Source: Acidobacteriota bacterium (GTDB taxonomy: Bacteria > Acidobacteriota > Vicinamibacteria > Vicinamibacterales > CAVVIG01). From it: a stretch of 12,043 nt of DNA. The stretch covers positions 1 through 12,043 of the forward strand of contig QHWL01000060.1 in assembly GCA_003222555.1 (NCBI GenBank), given 5' to 3'. Position 1 is the stretch's first letter. Each line of letters begins with the position of its first letter. Positions 1-7,002 of this stretch are shown here, piece after piece. The position numbers and the translations under genes were made by a program. Below the pieces are notes generated by a model. That model saw only the letters and a list, made by a program, of their open reading frames with translations. It was not told where the DNA came from and searched no databases.

Positions 1-282
1 AACGTCACGACAGGAATACTCTTGGTGCTCGCCTATCCGACCAAAGCCCTCACAAACCCTATGTTCTACATCAAGCTCTCGCTCGTTGCGATTGGCCTGA
101 GCGCGATGCAGAGGATCAAGACTCGAGTCTTCGACGATCCCGGGTTGAGTGAAGCCGCCATGGCCGCAAAAGCGAGGAGCATGGCGATCTGGTCGCTGCT
201 CGTGTGGACGGGCGCGCTGACGGCCGGCCGACTGCTGGCGTACACCGCTCTGTATCTCGTTTACGGTGTCAGGGGTGGATAA
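1..282 (+). CDS. Membrane protein C-terminal fragment (DUF6644-like)
   Basis: The frame is open from the window edge to the TAA at 280-282, so the gene begins upstream; a TTG at 22 is only an internal possibility. The visible 93 residues show a helix ending in a Lys-containing segment (TNPMFYIKLSL), a short basic loop, a charged stretch (DDPGLSEAAMAAKARS) and a last helix ending in GRLLAYTALYLVYG. A 'TG-loop-N-x-x-F-x-x-K' segment followed by 'W-x-G-x-x-x-G-R' is what I recall for the DUF6644 type of small bacterial membrane protein, whose function is unknown. The same order of motifs occurs in the C-terminal half of the next gene, so the two are paralogous. They lie 21 nt apart on the same strand and are probably co-transcribed. 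Coding and membrane location are secure; the family name is moderately so. Confidence 0.75.
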   Translation, partial: NVTTGILLVLAYPTKALTNPMFYIKLSLVAIGLSAMQRIKTRVFDDPGLSEAAMAAKARSMAIWSLLVWTGALTAGRLLAYTALYLVYGVRGG

Positions 283-303
283 CATGAATCAGAGCCTGGC
301 GCC

Positions 304-1281
304 TTGAACTTCGCACATCTCCATCTGCTGCTGAACCACTTCCCGGTCATCGGGACGATCATTGGCCTGGGTCTTTTCTTTCTCGGGTTGTCTGAAGAAC
401 ACCACCACATGAGGCGCGCCGGCCTCATCCTCTTCGCCGTCCTGGCGTTCATCACGATTCCTGTCTTCATCAGTGGTGTCGGTGCCCAGGTGATGTTACG
501 GAAAGCCGGTATATCAAACGCCTTGATTCAACGGCACGAAGGTGCGGCGATGCTGGCGCTGACGTTCATGGAAATGACCGGCGCCGTGGCCTTGGTCGGG
601 CTCTGGCAGTCGTCTCGGATGTCCCGGCCCGCGCGCTGGAACATCGCCGCCGTCTTGCTCCTTTCGGTGGTGACCGTGGGGCTCATGGCAAGGACCGGAA
701 ATACTGGTGGCGACCTCCGCCATCCCGAGATAGGGGGCCTTCAGGAGCCGACCGGCATGGAGGGAACGCTGGGCTCGTTCGTTCACACGTTCGAGCCGGA
801 ACCCGACAAGATCAGCAACCTCATGGTCTTCACCAAATGGACGACTGCGTTCCTGATGGACCTGCATTTCATCGGGCTCGTCCTGATCGTTGGGACGATC
901 GGAATCTACAACATACGAATTTTGGGAATTGCGAAGCAGATGCCCATCGCACCGTTGCACCGGCTCTTGCCCTGGGGGTTGATTGGCTTGGGCATCAACG
1001 TCGCAACCGGCATGGCGGCGTTTGTGGGCGCGCCCGAGGATTACACCTTCAACGCCGTCTTGTGGCTCAAGATCGTCGCGCTGGGCCTGTTAGGCTTGAA
1101 TGCCGCGGTGTTCTACCTGACGGGTCTCTTCAATCACGTTGAGCGTCTCGGGCCCTGGGACGAGGCGCCGATGTCGGCCAGGGTTGTTGCGATGACCTCG
1201 TTGGTCCTATGGTGCGCCGTGATCACATTCGGCCGCTACATCCAGGTCTTTCAGCACAGCATTCCGAGGGTTTCGAACTAG
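304..1281 (+). CDS. Eight-helix membrane protein, DUF2231-like plus DUF6644-like halves
   Basis: This 325-residue integral membrane protein has hydrophobic segments near residues 11-29, 40-62, 82-101, 112-130, 182-201, 221-242, 250-272 and 292-311. The N-terminal half begins MNFAHLHLLLNHFPVIG and ends with TGNTGGDLRHPEI (131-143), a layout resembling DUF2231 membrane proteins. The C-terminal half (about 180-313) carries LHFIGLVLIVGTIGIYNIRILG, broken here only by helix spacing, and a tail alignable to the preceding gene. Histidines at 5, 7, 12, 33-35, 78, 140 and 187 could bind heme or metal, but that is speculation. The start is TTG at 304: no ATG lies in frame after the stop at 280. A better-placed ATG at 284 opens only a seven-codon ORF whose TGA (305-307) overlaps this TTG, which suggests coupling or an indel. 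The stop is 3 nt from the convergent gene's stop. Confidence 0.8.
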   Translation: MNFAHLHLLLNHFPVIGTIIGLGLFFLGLSEEHHHMRRAGLILFAVLAFITIPVFISGVGAQVMLRKAGISNALIQRHEGAAMLALTFMEMTGAVALVGLWQSSRMSRPARWNIAAVLLLSVVTVGLMARTGNTGGDLRHPEIGGLQEPTGMEGTLGSFVHTFEPEPDKISNLMVFTKWTTAFLMDLHFIGLVLIVGTIGIYNIRILGIAKQMPIAPLHRLLPWGLIGLGINVATGMAAFVGAPEDYTFNAVLWLKIVALGLLGLNAAVFYLTGLFNHVERLGPWDEAPMSARVVAMTSLVLWCAVITFGRYIQVFQHSIPRVSN

Positions 1282-1284
1282 CGA

Positions 1285-2226
1285 TCAACGGATTCTGCTG
1301 ACGATGTGGGCGGCGTCAGCCTCGATACAAGGCGGATCTTCCGTGTACACCGTGCTTGGGTTGAGCCTCAGCACGCGAGGCTCCGCCTCCCAGGGCTCGA
1401 GCAGAACGGCGGGGTCGTACACCGTGACTTGCCAGGTGAGGGTGTTCCCGTCGCGACGGAACCGTTCGACGACGCGCATGTCGCTCGTGTGGAACCAGCC
1501 AGGATAGCCGATCCACGTGATGTCGTTGAAACCGACGACATCGACAACCAGCGTATCTCCCTCCCAGTGGCCAACCGAGTCTCCCATGAACGTCTGGTCC
1601 TTCGAGTACACAGGGTGATGCGGCCGGCCATCGGTCGGTATCACTCGCCAGGTAAAAACGTTGAGGAAGTTGTTGACGTTATAGAGGAAGACCAGATCGT
1701 TGGCGGTCTGAAGAATCCTGGACGGCGGACCCATGCGGGGAAGCCCGCCAGGCAGGCAGGTAAACGATGAGTCCTCTTTTCCCCCGTTCAAATCCAGGTA
1801 CTGCACCTTGTCCCAGAACTCAGGCTTGTAGAGAGGCGGATTCCACGTGAATCTCGCCTGGAGAACCGCATCTTTCCCCGAATAGTCATTGTTGCCATGC
1901 CTATAGTTCGTCGAGCGTGCCTGGACAGTGGCTTCGGGACTCACCTTCCCGCTGAGGAGCGCCGCTTCGTACTCCAGGTAGCTTGGGAATGTGAGTGCCT
2001 CGCCGTTCGGGCTCGTCACCCTGACGACCTCGCCGCCGCCACCTCCCCAGCGGGCGCTCAGGTCCGGGTGCCCATCCGGCATCCGTGGTGTGGCCGCTTG
2101 CGCCTGGGCGATCTGTGCACCGCGGCCGCCTCCTTGAGCCGCACGCATCGGCACCAACCACAACGCCGCGACGGCGGCGGCACCCAATGTGATCGCACTG
2201 CCGCGAGAAAGACGACGAGCCCTCAT
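1285..2226 (-). CDS. Secreted protein of acidobacterial GDSVGHWEGDTLVVD family
   Basis: This 313-residue protein has a basic N-terminus and a hydrophobic stretch (residues 10-30), consistent with Sec export. It then carries RMPDGHPDLSARW (48-60), a landmark of a large secreted family in Acidobacteriota. The central block FTWRVIPTDGRPHHP (191-205) and GDSVGHWEGDTLVVDV (215-230), then VGFNDITW and GWFHTSD (244-250), and DPAVLLEPW near 271-279, are the family's usual conserved run. Two cysteines (157 and one near 300) might form a disulfide. No enzymatic activity is established as far as I know. The ATG at 2226 is preceded by GGAGGT at a suitable distance. It is the last gene of a three-gene minus-strand operon, 16 nt after the DUF6152 gene, a pairing I recall as recurrent. 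Length and motifs look intact. Confidence 0.85.
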   Translation of the reverse strand: MRARRLSRGSAITLGAAAVAALWLVPMRAAQGGGRGAQIAQAQAATPRMPDGHPDLSARWGGGGGEVVRVTSPNGEALTFPSYLEYEAALLSGKVSPEATVQARSTNYRHGNNDYSGKDAVLQARFTWNPPLYKPEFWDKVQYLDLNGGKEDSSFTCLPGGLPRMGPPSRILQTANDLVFLYNVNNFLNVFTWRVIPTDGRPHHPVYSKDQTFMGDSVGHWEGDTLVVDVVGFNDITWIGYPGWFHTSDMRVVERFRRDGNTLTWQVTVYDPAVLLEPWEAEPRVLRLNPSTVYTEDPPCIEADAAHIVSRIR

Positions 2227-2242
2227 GGAAACCTCCGGCCGT

Positions 2243-2641
2243 CTATTCTTTGTAGTTCTGCCACAGGTCTATCTTCCGGCCATCCGGCAAGATGAACCCA
2301 AAGGCGTGCCCAAAGTTCGAGCCATCCTTTGCAAGCGCGATAATGGCGGTGTAGGTCTCCCCCACTTTGAACACGTCCTTGCTGGTTATCCCGATCTGGC
2401 GGAACCCGTTTGGACCACCTCCCGAGATATCCCAGGTCACCACTTTGCCGGTCTTCGGATCCTTGACGTCCATCACCCAACGAACGTGCGGGTTGATCCA
2501 CAGCACTTTCGTCAAGACACCCTTTATCGTTGCCCTTTTGTTCTGATCGAACTCCGCTTGAACCGCGTGATGCGCGAAGGCGGGTACCGCCAGGCCCAGC
2601 AACACGACAATCGCCAGCGCACGTCCAGAACCGTCACGCAT
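2243..2641 (-). CDS. DUF6152 family secreted protein
   Basis: This 132-residue protein has a clear Sec signal peptide with probable cleavage after VPAFA, leaving HHAVQAEFD at the mature N-terminus. The body shows the DUF6152 hallmarks: the HHA start, a lysine-rich 'x-KGVLTKVLWINPH' strand (about residues 40-53), 'MDVKDPKTGKVVTWDI', 'GGGPNGFRQIG', and a C-terminal 'AKDGSN...LPDGRKI'. It probably forms a small periplasmic beta-barrel-like domain; the function is unknown and the His-rich mature terminus is only suggestive of metal contact. The ATG at 2641 follows a perfect AGGAGG (2648-2653 on the minus strand) with 6-nt spacing, the best ribosome binding site of the operon. It lies 31 nt after the 321-aa gene and 16 nt before the 313-aa gene. 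Confidence 0.9.
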   Translation of the reverse strand: MRDGSGRALAIVVLLGLAVPAFAHHAVQAEFDQNKRATIKGVLTKVLWINPHVRWVMDVKDPKTGKVVTWDISGGGPNGFRQIGITSKDVFKVGETYTAIIALAKDGSNFGHAFGFILPDGRKIDLWQNYKE

Positions 2642-2672
2642 TCCACACCTCCTGAAACGGACCTCGAAATAT

Positions 2673-3638
2673 CTACTGACCCGCCGCCTTCTCGAGACTC
2701 GCCGGCAACGGCATGATCACGTACGGGTTATAGGTGTCTGTCTTGGTGATCGCCAGGTTCAGCGTCGCGACGCCACCCTGCTTCGCGACAATGTGGCGTG
2801 GCAACAAGACCATGCTTTTCAGATCCTCGTCGTTCCAATCTCCGTAGTCCGAATACGTGACCTCGATGACGCGAGGGCCGAATCGGGTCTCCGTTCGCTC
2901 GATCAAGTGGCTGTACTCGCGTTTCACGCCGGCGGGATTGGCGTCGACCCTGAAAATCCTGGGGTCGAGCGTCGCCTTCATCGTCGCGCTCGAGAGTGGC
3001 GCCGGCAGCGGGAACGTGACGACAGGGGCCGCGCCTTCGAAGGTGAGCTTCGTCTCGGCGCCGGCGGCGCGAGCCGCCTTGATGACGCTCTCTGGAAACA
3101 GCGTCCAGAGATCGAGCAGCCGATCGTTGACGACTCCGGGTGCCGGAGTGGCACCGATGCCAGGCTTCGCCTCGTTCCATGCGTATTTATCAGCCACCAC
3201 CTGAATCTGGCGCGGCCCGGGCCGCCCATTCGCTCCGGAGCACGCGAAATCCACGCGCATCGCCGGGACCGGAACCTTTTGCCGGCCAGCGGTGGGATAT
3301 CTGATGCTCGCGAGGTAGTTGGCGAGCTTGCACGGCTGGCCGCCGACGTTCATGGTTCCCGTGGCCCAAATCTGCATTGTGAGGATCAGGTCGTCCTCAC
3401 GCGCGCCGCGGAGCATGCCGAGGGCATCTGCGGCGTAATAGAGAACGGTCTTCAAGTCCGTTGGATTCCGCGCGCCCTGCACGCCACTCTGCGGCCCAAA
3501 CGGCGCACTCTTCGATGCGCGCGGCGGATTTTTCTGTGCGAGGGGCGCAGTTTTCTGTGCGGCTACTGCAACGTGAGCAAGCGCGGTGAGTAGCGCCAGT
3601 GCCGTGCCAGCCGCCATGGCCAACGCTCTCGTTCGCAA
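2673..3638 (-). CDS. Secreted protein of unknown function, first gene of operon
   Basis: This 321-residue protein has a Sec signal peptide (basic MRTR, a hydrophobic core, cleavage near HVAVAAQ) followed by a low-complexity Ala/Lys/Pro linker to about residue 55. The mature part contains two cysteines (QPCKLANYLASIRYP and DFACSGANGRPGP), alternating beta-like segments in the second half (VVTFPLPAPL, RVIEVTYSDYGDW) and a C-terminal MVLLPRHIVAKQGG. I do not recognise a named family. The Tyr/Asp-rich 'YSDYGDWNDEDLK' stretch resembles outer-membrane or periplasmic accessory proteins common in Acidobacteriota, which is inference only. The start is TTG at 3638: AGGAG (3646-3650 on the minus strand) lies 7 nt before it. 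An ATG seven codons later would give a shorter signal peptide but lacks a suitable ribosome binding site. Two secreted-protein genes follow closely, so it leads an operon. Confidence 0.8.
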   Translation of the reverse strand: MRTRALAMAAGTALALLTALAHVAVAAQKTAPLAQKNPPRASKSAPFGPQSGVQGARNPTDLKTVLYYAADALGMLRGAREDDLILTMQIWATGTMNVGGQPCKLANYLASIRYPTAGRQKVPVPAMRVDFACSGANGRPGPRQIQVVADKYAWNEAKPGIGATPAPGVVNDRLLDLWTLFPESVIKAARAAGAETKLTFEGAAPVVTFPLPAPLSSATMKATLDPRIFRVDANPAGVKREYSHLIERTETRFGPRVIEVTYSDYGDWNDEDLKSMVLLPRHIVAKQGGVATLNLAITKTDTYNPYVIMPLPASLEKAAGQ

Positions 3639-3698
3639 TGCGCGTCTCCTGAACTGTAGAGGCCGCTACGCTGGCGGGCGGCTGGTACCGTGCGATCC

Positions 3699-3714
3699 TA
3701 CCCCAAAAGGGGTA
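3699..3714. promoter_or_regulatory. Dyad TACCCC-AAAA-GGGGTA, candidate operator
   Basis: A perfect 6-bp inverted repeat with a 4-nt AAAA centre lies in the 140-nt gap between the divergent secreted-protein operon and the fused transporter/spermidine-synthase-like gene. On the minus strand the left arm overlaps TAGGAT (3700-3695), a poor -10-like hexamer; I found no convincing -35 for it. A second small dyad, CGGGC-GT-GCCCG, lies at 3744-3755, nearer the plus-strand gene. The positions suit regulator binding, but no regulator gene is present in the window and the assignment rests on symmetry and location alone. Confidence 0.35.
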
Positions 3715-3778
3715 CACCTCATGACCAGCTTTTTTCAGCTGTCCGGGCGTGCCCGAACTAAACTGAACTGGTTTCCAG

Positions 3779-4501
3779 ATGATTAGGCGGATCCGATTTC
3801 CTGCGCTGCTGTTGCTGTTCCTTGCGAGCGGCTGTGCTGCCCTGATTTTCGAGGTGACGTGGCTGCAGCTGCTGCAGCTCGTGATCGGCTCCTCGGCGGT
3901 GTCGGTGGGCGTACTGCTCGCAACCTACATGGGCGGAATGTGCCTCGGCGCGTTGGCGGTGCCTCGCATCTTCTCCACCGCGCGACATCCGCTGCGCACC
4001 TACGCGGCACTCGAGCTGGCCACTGGCGTCATTGGGGTCGTGGAGCTGTTCGCGATTCCGCTCGTCGGCCGGGTGTACTCGGCGCAAATCGGCTACGGAC
4101 TCCTTGGTTTTCTCCTGCGCGGTCTCGTCTGTGGAATCTGTGTGCTCCCTCCGACCGTTTTGATGGGGGCGACGCTCCCAGTCGTCGCGCGCTGGCTTGG
4201 TGCGACGTCGAAGGACGTATCGGGGGTTGGACTTCTCTACAGCGCGAATACCGTAGGGGCGGTGCTCGGATGTCTGCTGGGTGGGTTCTATCTGCTGCGG
4301 GTGCACGACATGGCCATGGCGACGCTGGTCGCTGCGGCGGTCGATGGCGTCGTCGCGGCGTCGGCCCTCGGCCTGTCAGTCCTCGAACCCCACGGCACAC
4401 CCTCTGAGGATTCCCACGGTCTGGCTAACCGCCTTCGCCAAGGCTACGCCGAAGCTTTACGCGGAGGCGGAAGCCAGACACGACGTACGGATCGCTCATG
4501 A
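3779..4501 (+). CDS. Fused MFS/spermidine-synthase-like protein, N-terminal half (frame broken)
   Basis: The 240-codon frame encodes about six membrane helices, beginning with FPALLLLFLASGCAALIFEV. This is the standard opening of the fused transporter-like/spermidine-synthase-like proteins: 'SG-x-x-AL-x-x-E-V-x-W-x-x-L-L' followed by 'G-x-x-x-G'. The family reading is clear as far as about residue 205 (ALGLSVLE). The last 30 or so codons, to TGA at 4499-4501, run through a hairpin element (4419-4479) and a shifted frame and are probably not native. The rest of the protein continues from about 4482 in the next frame. Removing 64 nt joins both parts into one 832-codon reading frame. No good Shine-Dalgarno precedes the ATG at 3779. 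The gene is divergent from the secreted-protein operon. It may be a pseudogene, a functional split gene or an assembly artefact. Confidence 0.75.
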   Translation: MIRRIRFPALLLLFLASGCAALIFEVTWLQLLQLVIGSSAVSVGVLLATYMGGMCLGALAVPRIFSTARHPLRTYAALELATGVIGVVELFAIPLVGRVYSAQIGYGLLGFLLRGLVCGICVLPPTVLMGATLPVVARWLGATSKDVSGVGLLYSANTVGAVLGCLLGGFYLLRVHDMAMATLVAAAVDGVVAASALGLSVLEPHGTPSEDSHGLANRLRQGYAEALRGGGSQTRRTDRS

Positions 4502-6341
4502 AGACGTGACTGCGGGCGCGCCATGGTCCTGGGCGGTGTATCTGGCAATCGCGCTGTCGGGATGCACGGCCCTCGGCGCCCAGGTTGTTTGGACGCGACT
4601 GCTGTCTCTGCTCCTCGGCGCAACGGTGTACACGTTCTCGATCATTCTCGCAGTCTTCTTGTTCGGCCTGGGGATCGGCAGCTGCGCTGCAGCTTTGCTA
4701 TCGCAGCGCGTGGGCCGTCCGCGGCTCATGCTGGGCTGTTGTCAACTGCTCCTGACCGCGGCAATCGCGTGGGCTGCGTACATCATCGGTCAGGTTCTTC
4801 CGTACCGGCCAATCGAGCCTACGGCATCCGGCAGTCCGTGGGTGGTCTTCGAGTTCGAGCTGCTGCGCGCCCTGTTGGCGATCCTGCCGGCGTCCAGTTT
4901 GTGGGGCGCAAGCTTCCCCCTGGCCTTGGCCGCGATCGCGATGAGCGGAGACGATCCGGCGCGACCCGTTGCTGAAACCTACGCGGCCAATACGATCGGC
5001 GCGATCGTCGGTGCGCTGGCGACCAGCCTCTGGCTGATTCCCTCGTTCGGCACACAGCGGGCCCAGCAGCTCTTCATCGGCTTGTCAGCGGTCGCGGCGG
5101 GCCTCGCCCTGATGTCCCCGGCGTTTTCCCCCCGGCCAGCGGCCTATCCCCGCGCCGGCGCGATGCGACCGAGGCCGCGGAGCCTCGGCCCCGCTGTGCT
5201 CGCAGCCTCGAGCGGCATGGCCGCGCTGCTGGCGTGGAGCGTTGCCCCCATTCCCGGAGTGACCATCGCCTACGGCCGAGCCGCTGCTTCCTGGATCGGG
5301 CACGCGCGGATTGTCTACGCAGGCGAAGGGATGAACTCGTCGGTCGCCGTCACGACCTTGCCGTCCGGGTCTTTGAACTTCCACGTCAGCGGCAAGGTGG
5401 AGGCGTCGAACGAGCTGATGGACATGCGGCTTCAGCTGATGCTCGGTCACTTGCCGGCGCTCGTGCACCAAAACCCGCGATCGGTGCTGGTTGTTGGTAT
5501 GGGTTCAGGAGTGACGGCTGGCTCATTTGTCCCGTATCCCGAAATCGAACGGATCGTCGTCGCCGAAATCGAACCGCTGGTTCCGATGGTGATCTCGCAG
5601 TACTTCGGTCGCTACAACAACAATGTCGTACGAGATTCGCGGGTCGCGGTCGTCTACGACGATGCTCGCCACTACGTCCTGACGACGACCGAGAAGTTCG
5701 ACATCATCACGACAGACCCGATTCATCCGTGGGTCAAGGGCTCAGCGGCGCTTTACACGAAGGAGTACTTCGAACTCCTGGCACGGCGTCTCAATCCGGG
5801 CGGCGTGGTGGCGCAGTGGGTGCCGCTCTACGAAAGCAGCCCGGACGTCGTCAAGAGCGAGATCGCAACTTTTTTCGACGTGTTCCCACAGGGCACGGTC
5901 TGGGACAACGGAATCGGCTACGACGTCGTTCTGCTCGGCCAGACGGGCGGGGCGACCGTCGACGTGGATCGCATGCAGCGGCGGCTGGATCGTGGCGACC
6001 ACGCTCTGGCGATCGAGTCGCTCCGTGACGTCCGATTCGGGTCGGCCGTCGATCTGCTGGCGACCTACGCCGGGCGCGCGTCCGATTTGGCGCCTTGGCT
6101 GGCGCATGCGGAGCGGAATCGGGACGTCAACTTGCGGCTTCAATATATTGCCGGACTGGATTTCAATGTCCGTCAGCGGCAGCAAATCTACGATCAGATA
6201 ATGGCGTACTGCCGTTTTCCCGGGGACCTCTTCGTCGCCTCCAATGAGATCAAGCAGCGGCTGAGAAAGTCTTTCGACATGAAGGAACTGTTGAGAAAAT
6301 CTCTGGCACAGCGGCGCTCCAAGACTCAGGACGAAAATTGA
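4281..6341 (+). CDS. Fused MFS/spermidine-synthase-like protein, C-terminal part
   Basis: The frame is open from GTG 4281, but native sequence begins only near 4482 (residue 68); earlier codons are an out-of-frame shadow of the upstream gene plus the hairpin element. From residue 80 on come about six helices that repeat the N-terminal half (ALSGCTALGAQVVWTRLLSL). A Rossmann methyltransferase-like, spermidine-synthase-type domain follows: the glycine-rich VLVVGMGSGVTAG (402-414), an acidic strand end AEIEP, DDARHYV, then DPIHPWVKGSAALYTKEYF (479-497) and NPGGVVAQWVPLYE. These match the family commonly annotated as fused MFS/spermidine synthase. True aminopropyltransferase activity is unproven for it, and no speD or other polyamine gene is near. 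I see no independent ATG or ribosome binding site before the first native helix, so separate translation is doubtful. upp follows 14 nt downstream. Confidence 0.8.
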   Translation: MGSICCGCTTWPWRRWSLRRSMASSRRRPSACQSSNPTAHPLRIPTVWLTAFAKATPKLYAEAEARHDVRIAHEDVTAGAPWSWAVYLAIALSGCTALGAQVVWTRLLSLLLGATVYTFSIILAVFLFGLGIGSCAAALLSQRVGRPRLMLGCCQLLLTAAIAWAAYIIGQVLPYRPIEPTASGSPWVVFEFELLRALLAILPASSLWGASFPLALAAIAMSGDDPARPVAETYAANTIGAIVGALATSLWLIPSFGTQRAQQLFIGLSAVAAGLALMSPAFSPRPAAYPRAGAMRPRPRSLGPAVLAASSGMAALLAWSVAPIPGVTIAYGRAAASWIGHARIVYAGEGMNSSVAVTTLPSGSLNFHVSGKVEASNELMDMRLQLMLGHLPALVHQNPRSVLVVGMGSGVTAGSFVPYPEIERIVVAEIEPLVPMVISQYFGRYNNNVVRDSRVAVVYDDARHYVLTTTEKFDIITTDPIHPWVKGSAALYTKEYFELLARRLNPGGVVAQWVPLYESSPDVVKSEIATFFDVFPQGTVWDNGIGYDVVLLGQTGGATVDVDRMQRRLDRGDHALAIESLRDVRFGSAVDLLATYAGRASDLAPWLAHAERNRDVNLRLQYIAGLDFNVRQRQQIYDQIMAYCRFPGDLFVASNEIKQRLRKSFDMKELLRKSLAQRRSKTQDEN
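4419..4479. repeat. Hairpin element (REP/MITE-like) inside the fused gene
   Basis: The outer arms GTCTGGCT (4419-4426) and AGCCAGAC (4472-4479) are perfect complements. After a 2/1-nt bulge the inner arms CCGCCT (4429-4434) and AGGCGG (4465-4470) pair, and TCGC/GCGG (4435-4438 with 4461-4464) extends the stem with one G-T pair, giving about 18 bp. The 22-nt top (4439-4460) contains GGCTACGCC, itself a small dyad. CACG occurs just outside or at the edge on both sides (4415-4418 and 4479-4482), a possible 4-bp target duplication. The reading frame of the host gene changes across this element. Its sequence resembles palindromic interspersed repeats that I recall from acidobacterial genomes, but copy number could not be examined. 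Confidence 0.7.
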
Positions 6342-6355
6342 TATAGTGAGGTGCC

Positions 6356-6979
6356 GTGCCGGTTCATCTCGTCGACCACCCGCTGGTCCACGACGCGCTC
6401 GCCTCGCTGCGGGACAAGCGAACGGCTCCCGAAGGCTTCCGCCGCGCCGCCACCCGGATCAGCGTGCTGCTCGCCGCCGAGGCCATGCGCGAGCTCCCGG
6501 CATTGGACGTGATCGTCGACACACCGCTCGGCTCTGCTCCAGGACACCGGGTGACGCCGGACGTCGTCGTCGTGCCGGTGTTGCGCGCCGGGCTTGGCAT
6601 GCTGGACGCGGTGCTCGAACTCGTGCCGCATGCGCGTGTCGGCCATATCGGACTTCAGCGCGACGAGCTGACGGCCGTCGCCTCGCAGTACTACTCCAAG
6701 CTGCCGGGGAGCCTCGATGCGAGCTACGTGCTGATGATCGATCCGATGCTCGCGACCGGCGGCAGCGCCGTCGCCGCGCTCGATCTGCTGCAGCGCGCCG
6801 GCGCCAAGAGCGTTCGCATCGTCTGTATCGTCGCGGCTCCAGAAGGCATCACGCTCGTCGAGCGGCGCCATCCCGACGTGGTCATCTACACGCCGGTCGT
6901 CGATCGCGGTCTCAACGAGCACAAATTCATCGTTCCGGGCCTCGGCGACTTCGGCGACCGCCTGTACGGCACGATCTGA
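6356..6979 (+). CDS. upp: Uracil phosphoribosyltransferase
   Basis: This cytosolic pyrimidine-salvage enzyme converts uracil and 5-phosphoribosyl diphosphate to UMP and diphosphate. The 207 residues match the usual family length. Visible landmarks are VPVLRAGLGMLDAVLELVP (73-91) with ARVGHIGLQRDE (93-104), the PRPP-binding loop DPMLATGGSA (129-138), and the C-terminal uracil-binding segment VPGLGDFGDRLYGT (193-206). All are intact. The start is GTG at 6356; a GAGGT at 6348-6352 lies only 3 nt before it, so translation may depend on coupling to the preceding gene, whose stop is 14 nt upstream. No uracil permease or other pyrimidine gene is adjacent. A citrate-synthase-family gene follows after 23 nt. 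A longer frame starting at 6346 overlaps this gene but is a shadow. Confidence 0.95.
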   Translation: MPVHLVDHPLVHDALASLRDKRTAPEGFRRAATRISVLLAAEAMRELPALDVIVDTPLGSAPGHRVTPDVVVVPVLRAGLGMLDAVLELVPHARVGHIGLQRDELTAVASQYYSKLPGSLDASYVLMIDPMLATGGSAVAALDLLQRAGAKSVRIVCIVAAPEGITLVERRHPDVVIYTPVVDRGLNEHKFIVPGLGDFGDRLYGTI

Positions 6980-7002
6980 CCGCTTCAGCTCAGGTACTCC
7001 CT

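Noticed and set aside
2793..3593. 266-codon plus-strand ORF
   Set aside because: It is antisense to the 321-aa secreted protein, which has a signal peptide, a ribosome binding site and an operon context.
4498..4509. ATG overlapping the TGA at 4499 as a coupled start for the second half
   Set aside because: The ATG at 4498 is in a third frame and hits TGA after three codons, so it cannot restart the downstream protein.
6346..7002. Upstream part of a 501-codon frame ending at 7851
   Set aside because: It overlaps upp in another frame and reads as Arg-rich shadow; the citrate-synthase-family homology begins after ATG 7003.
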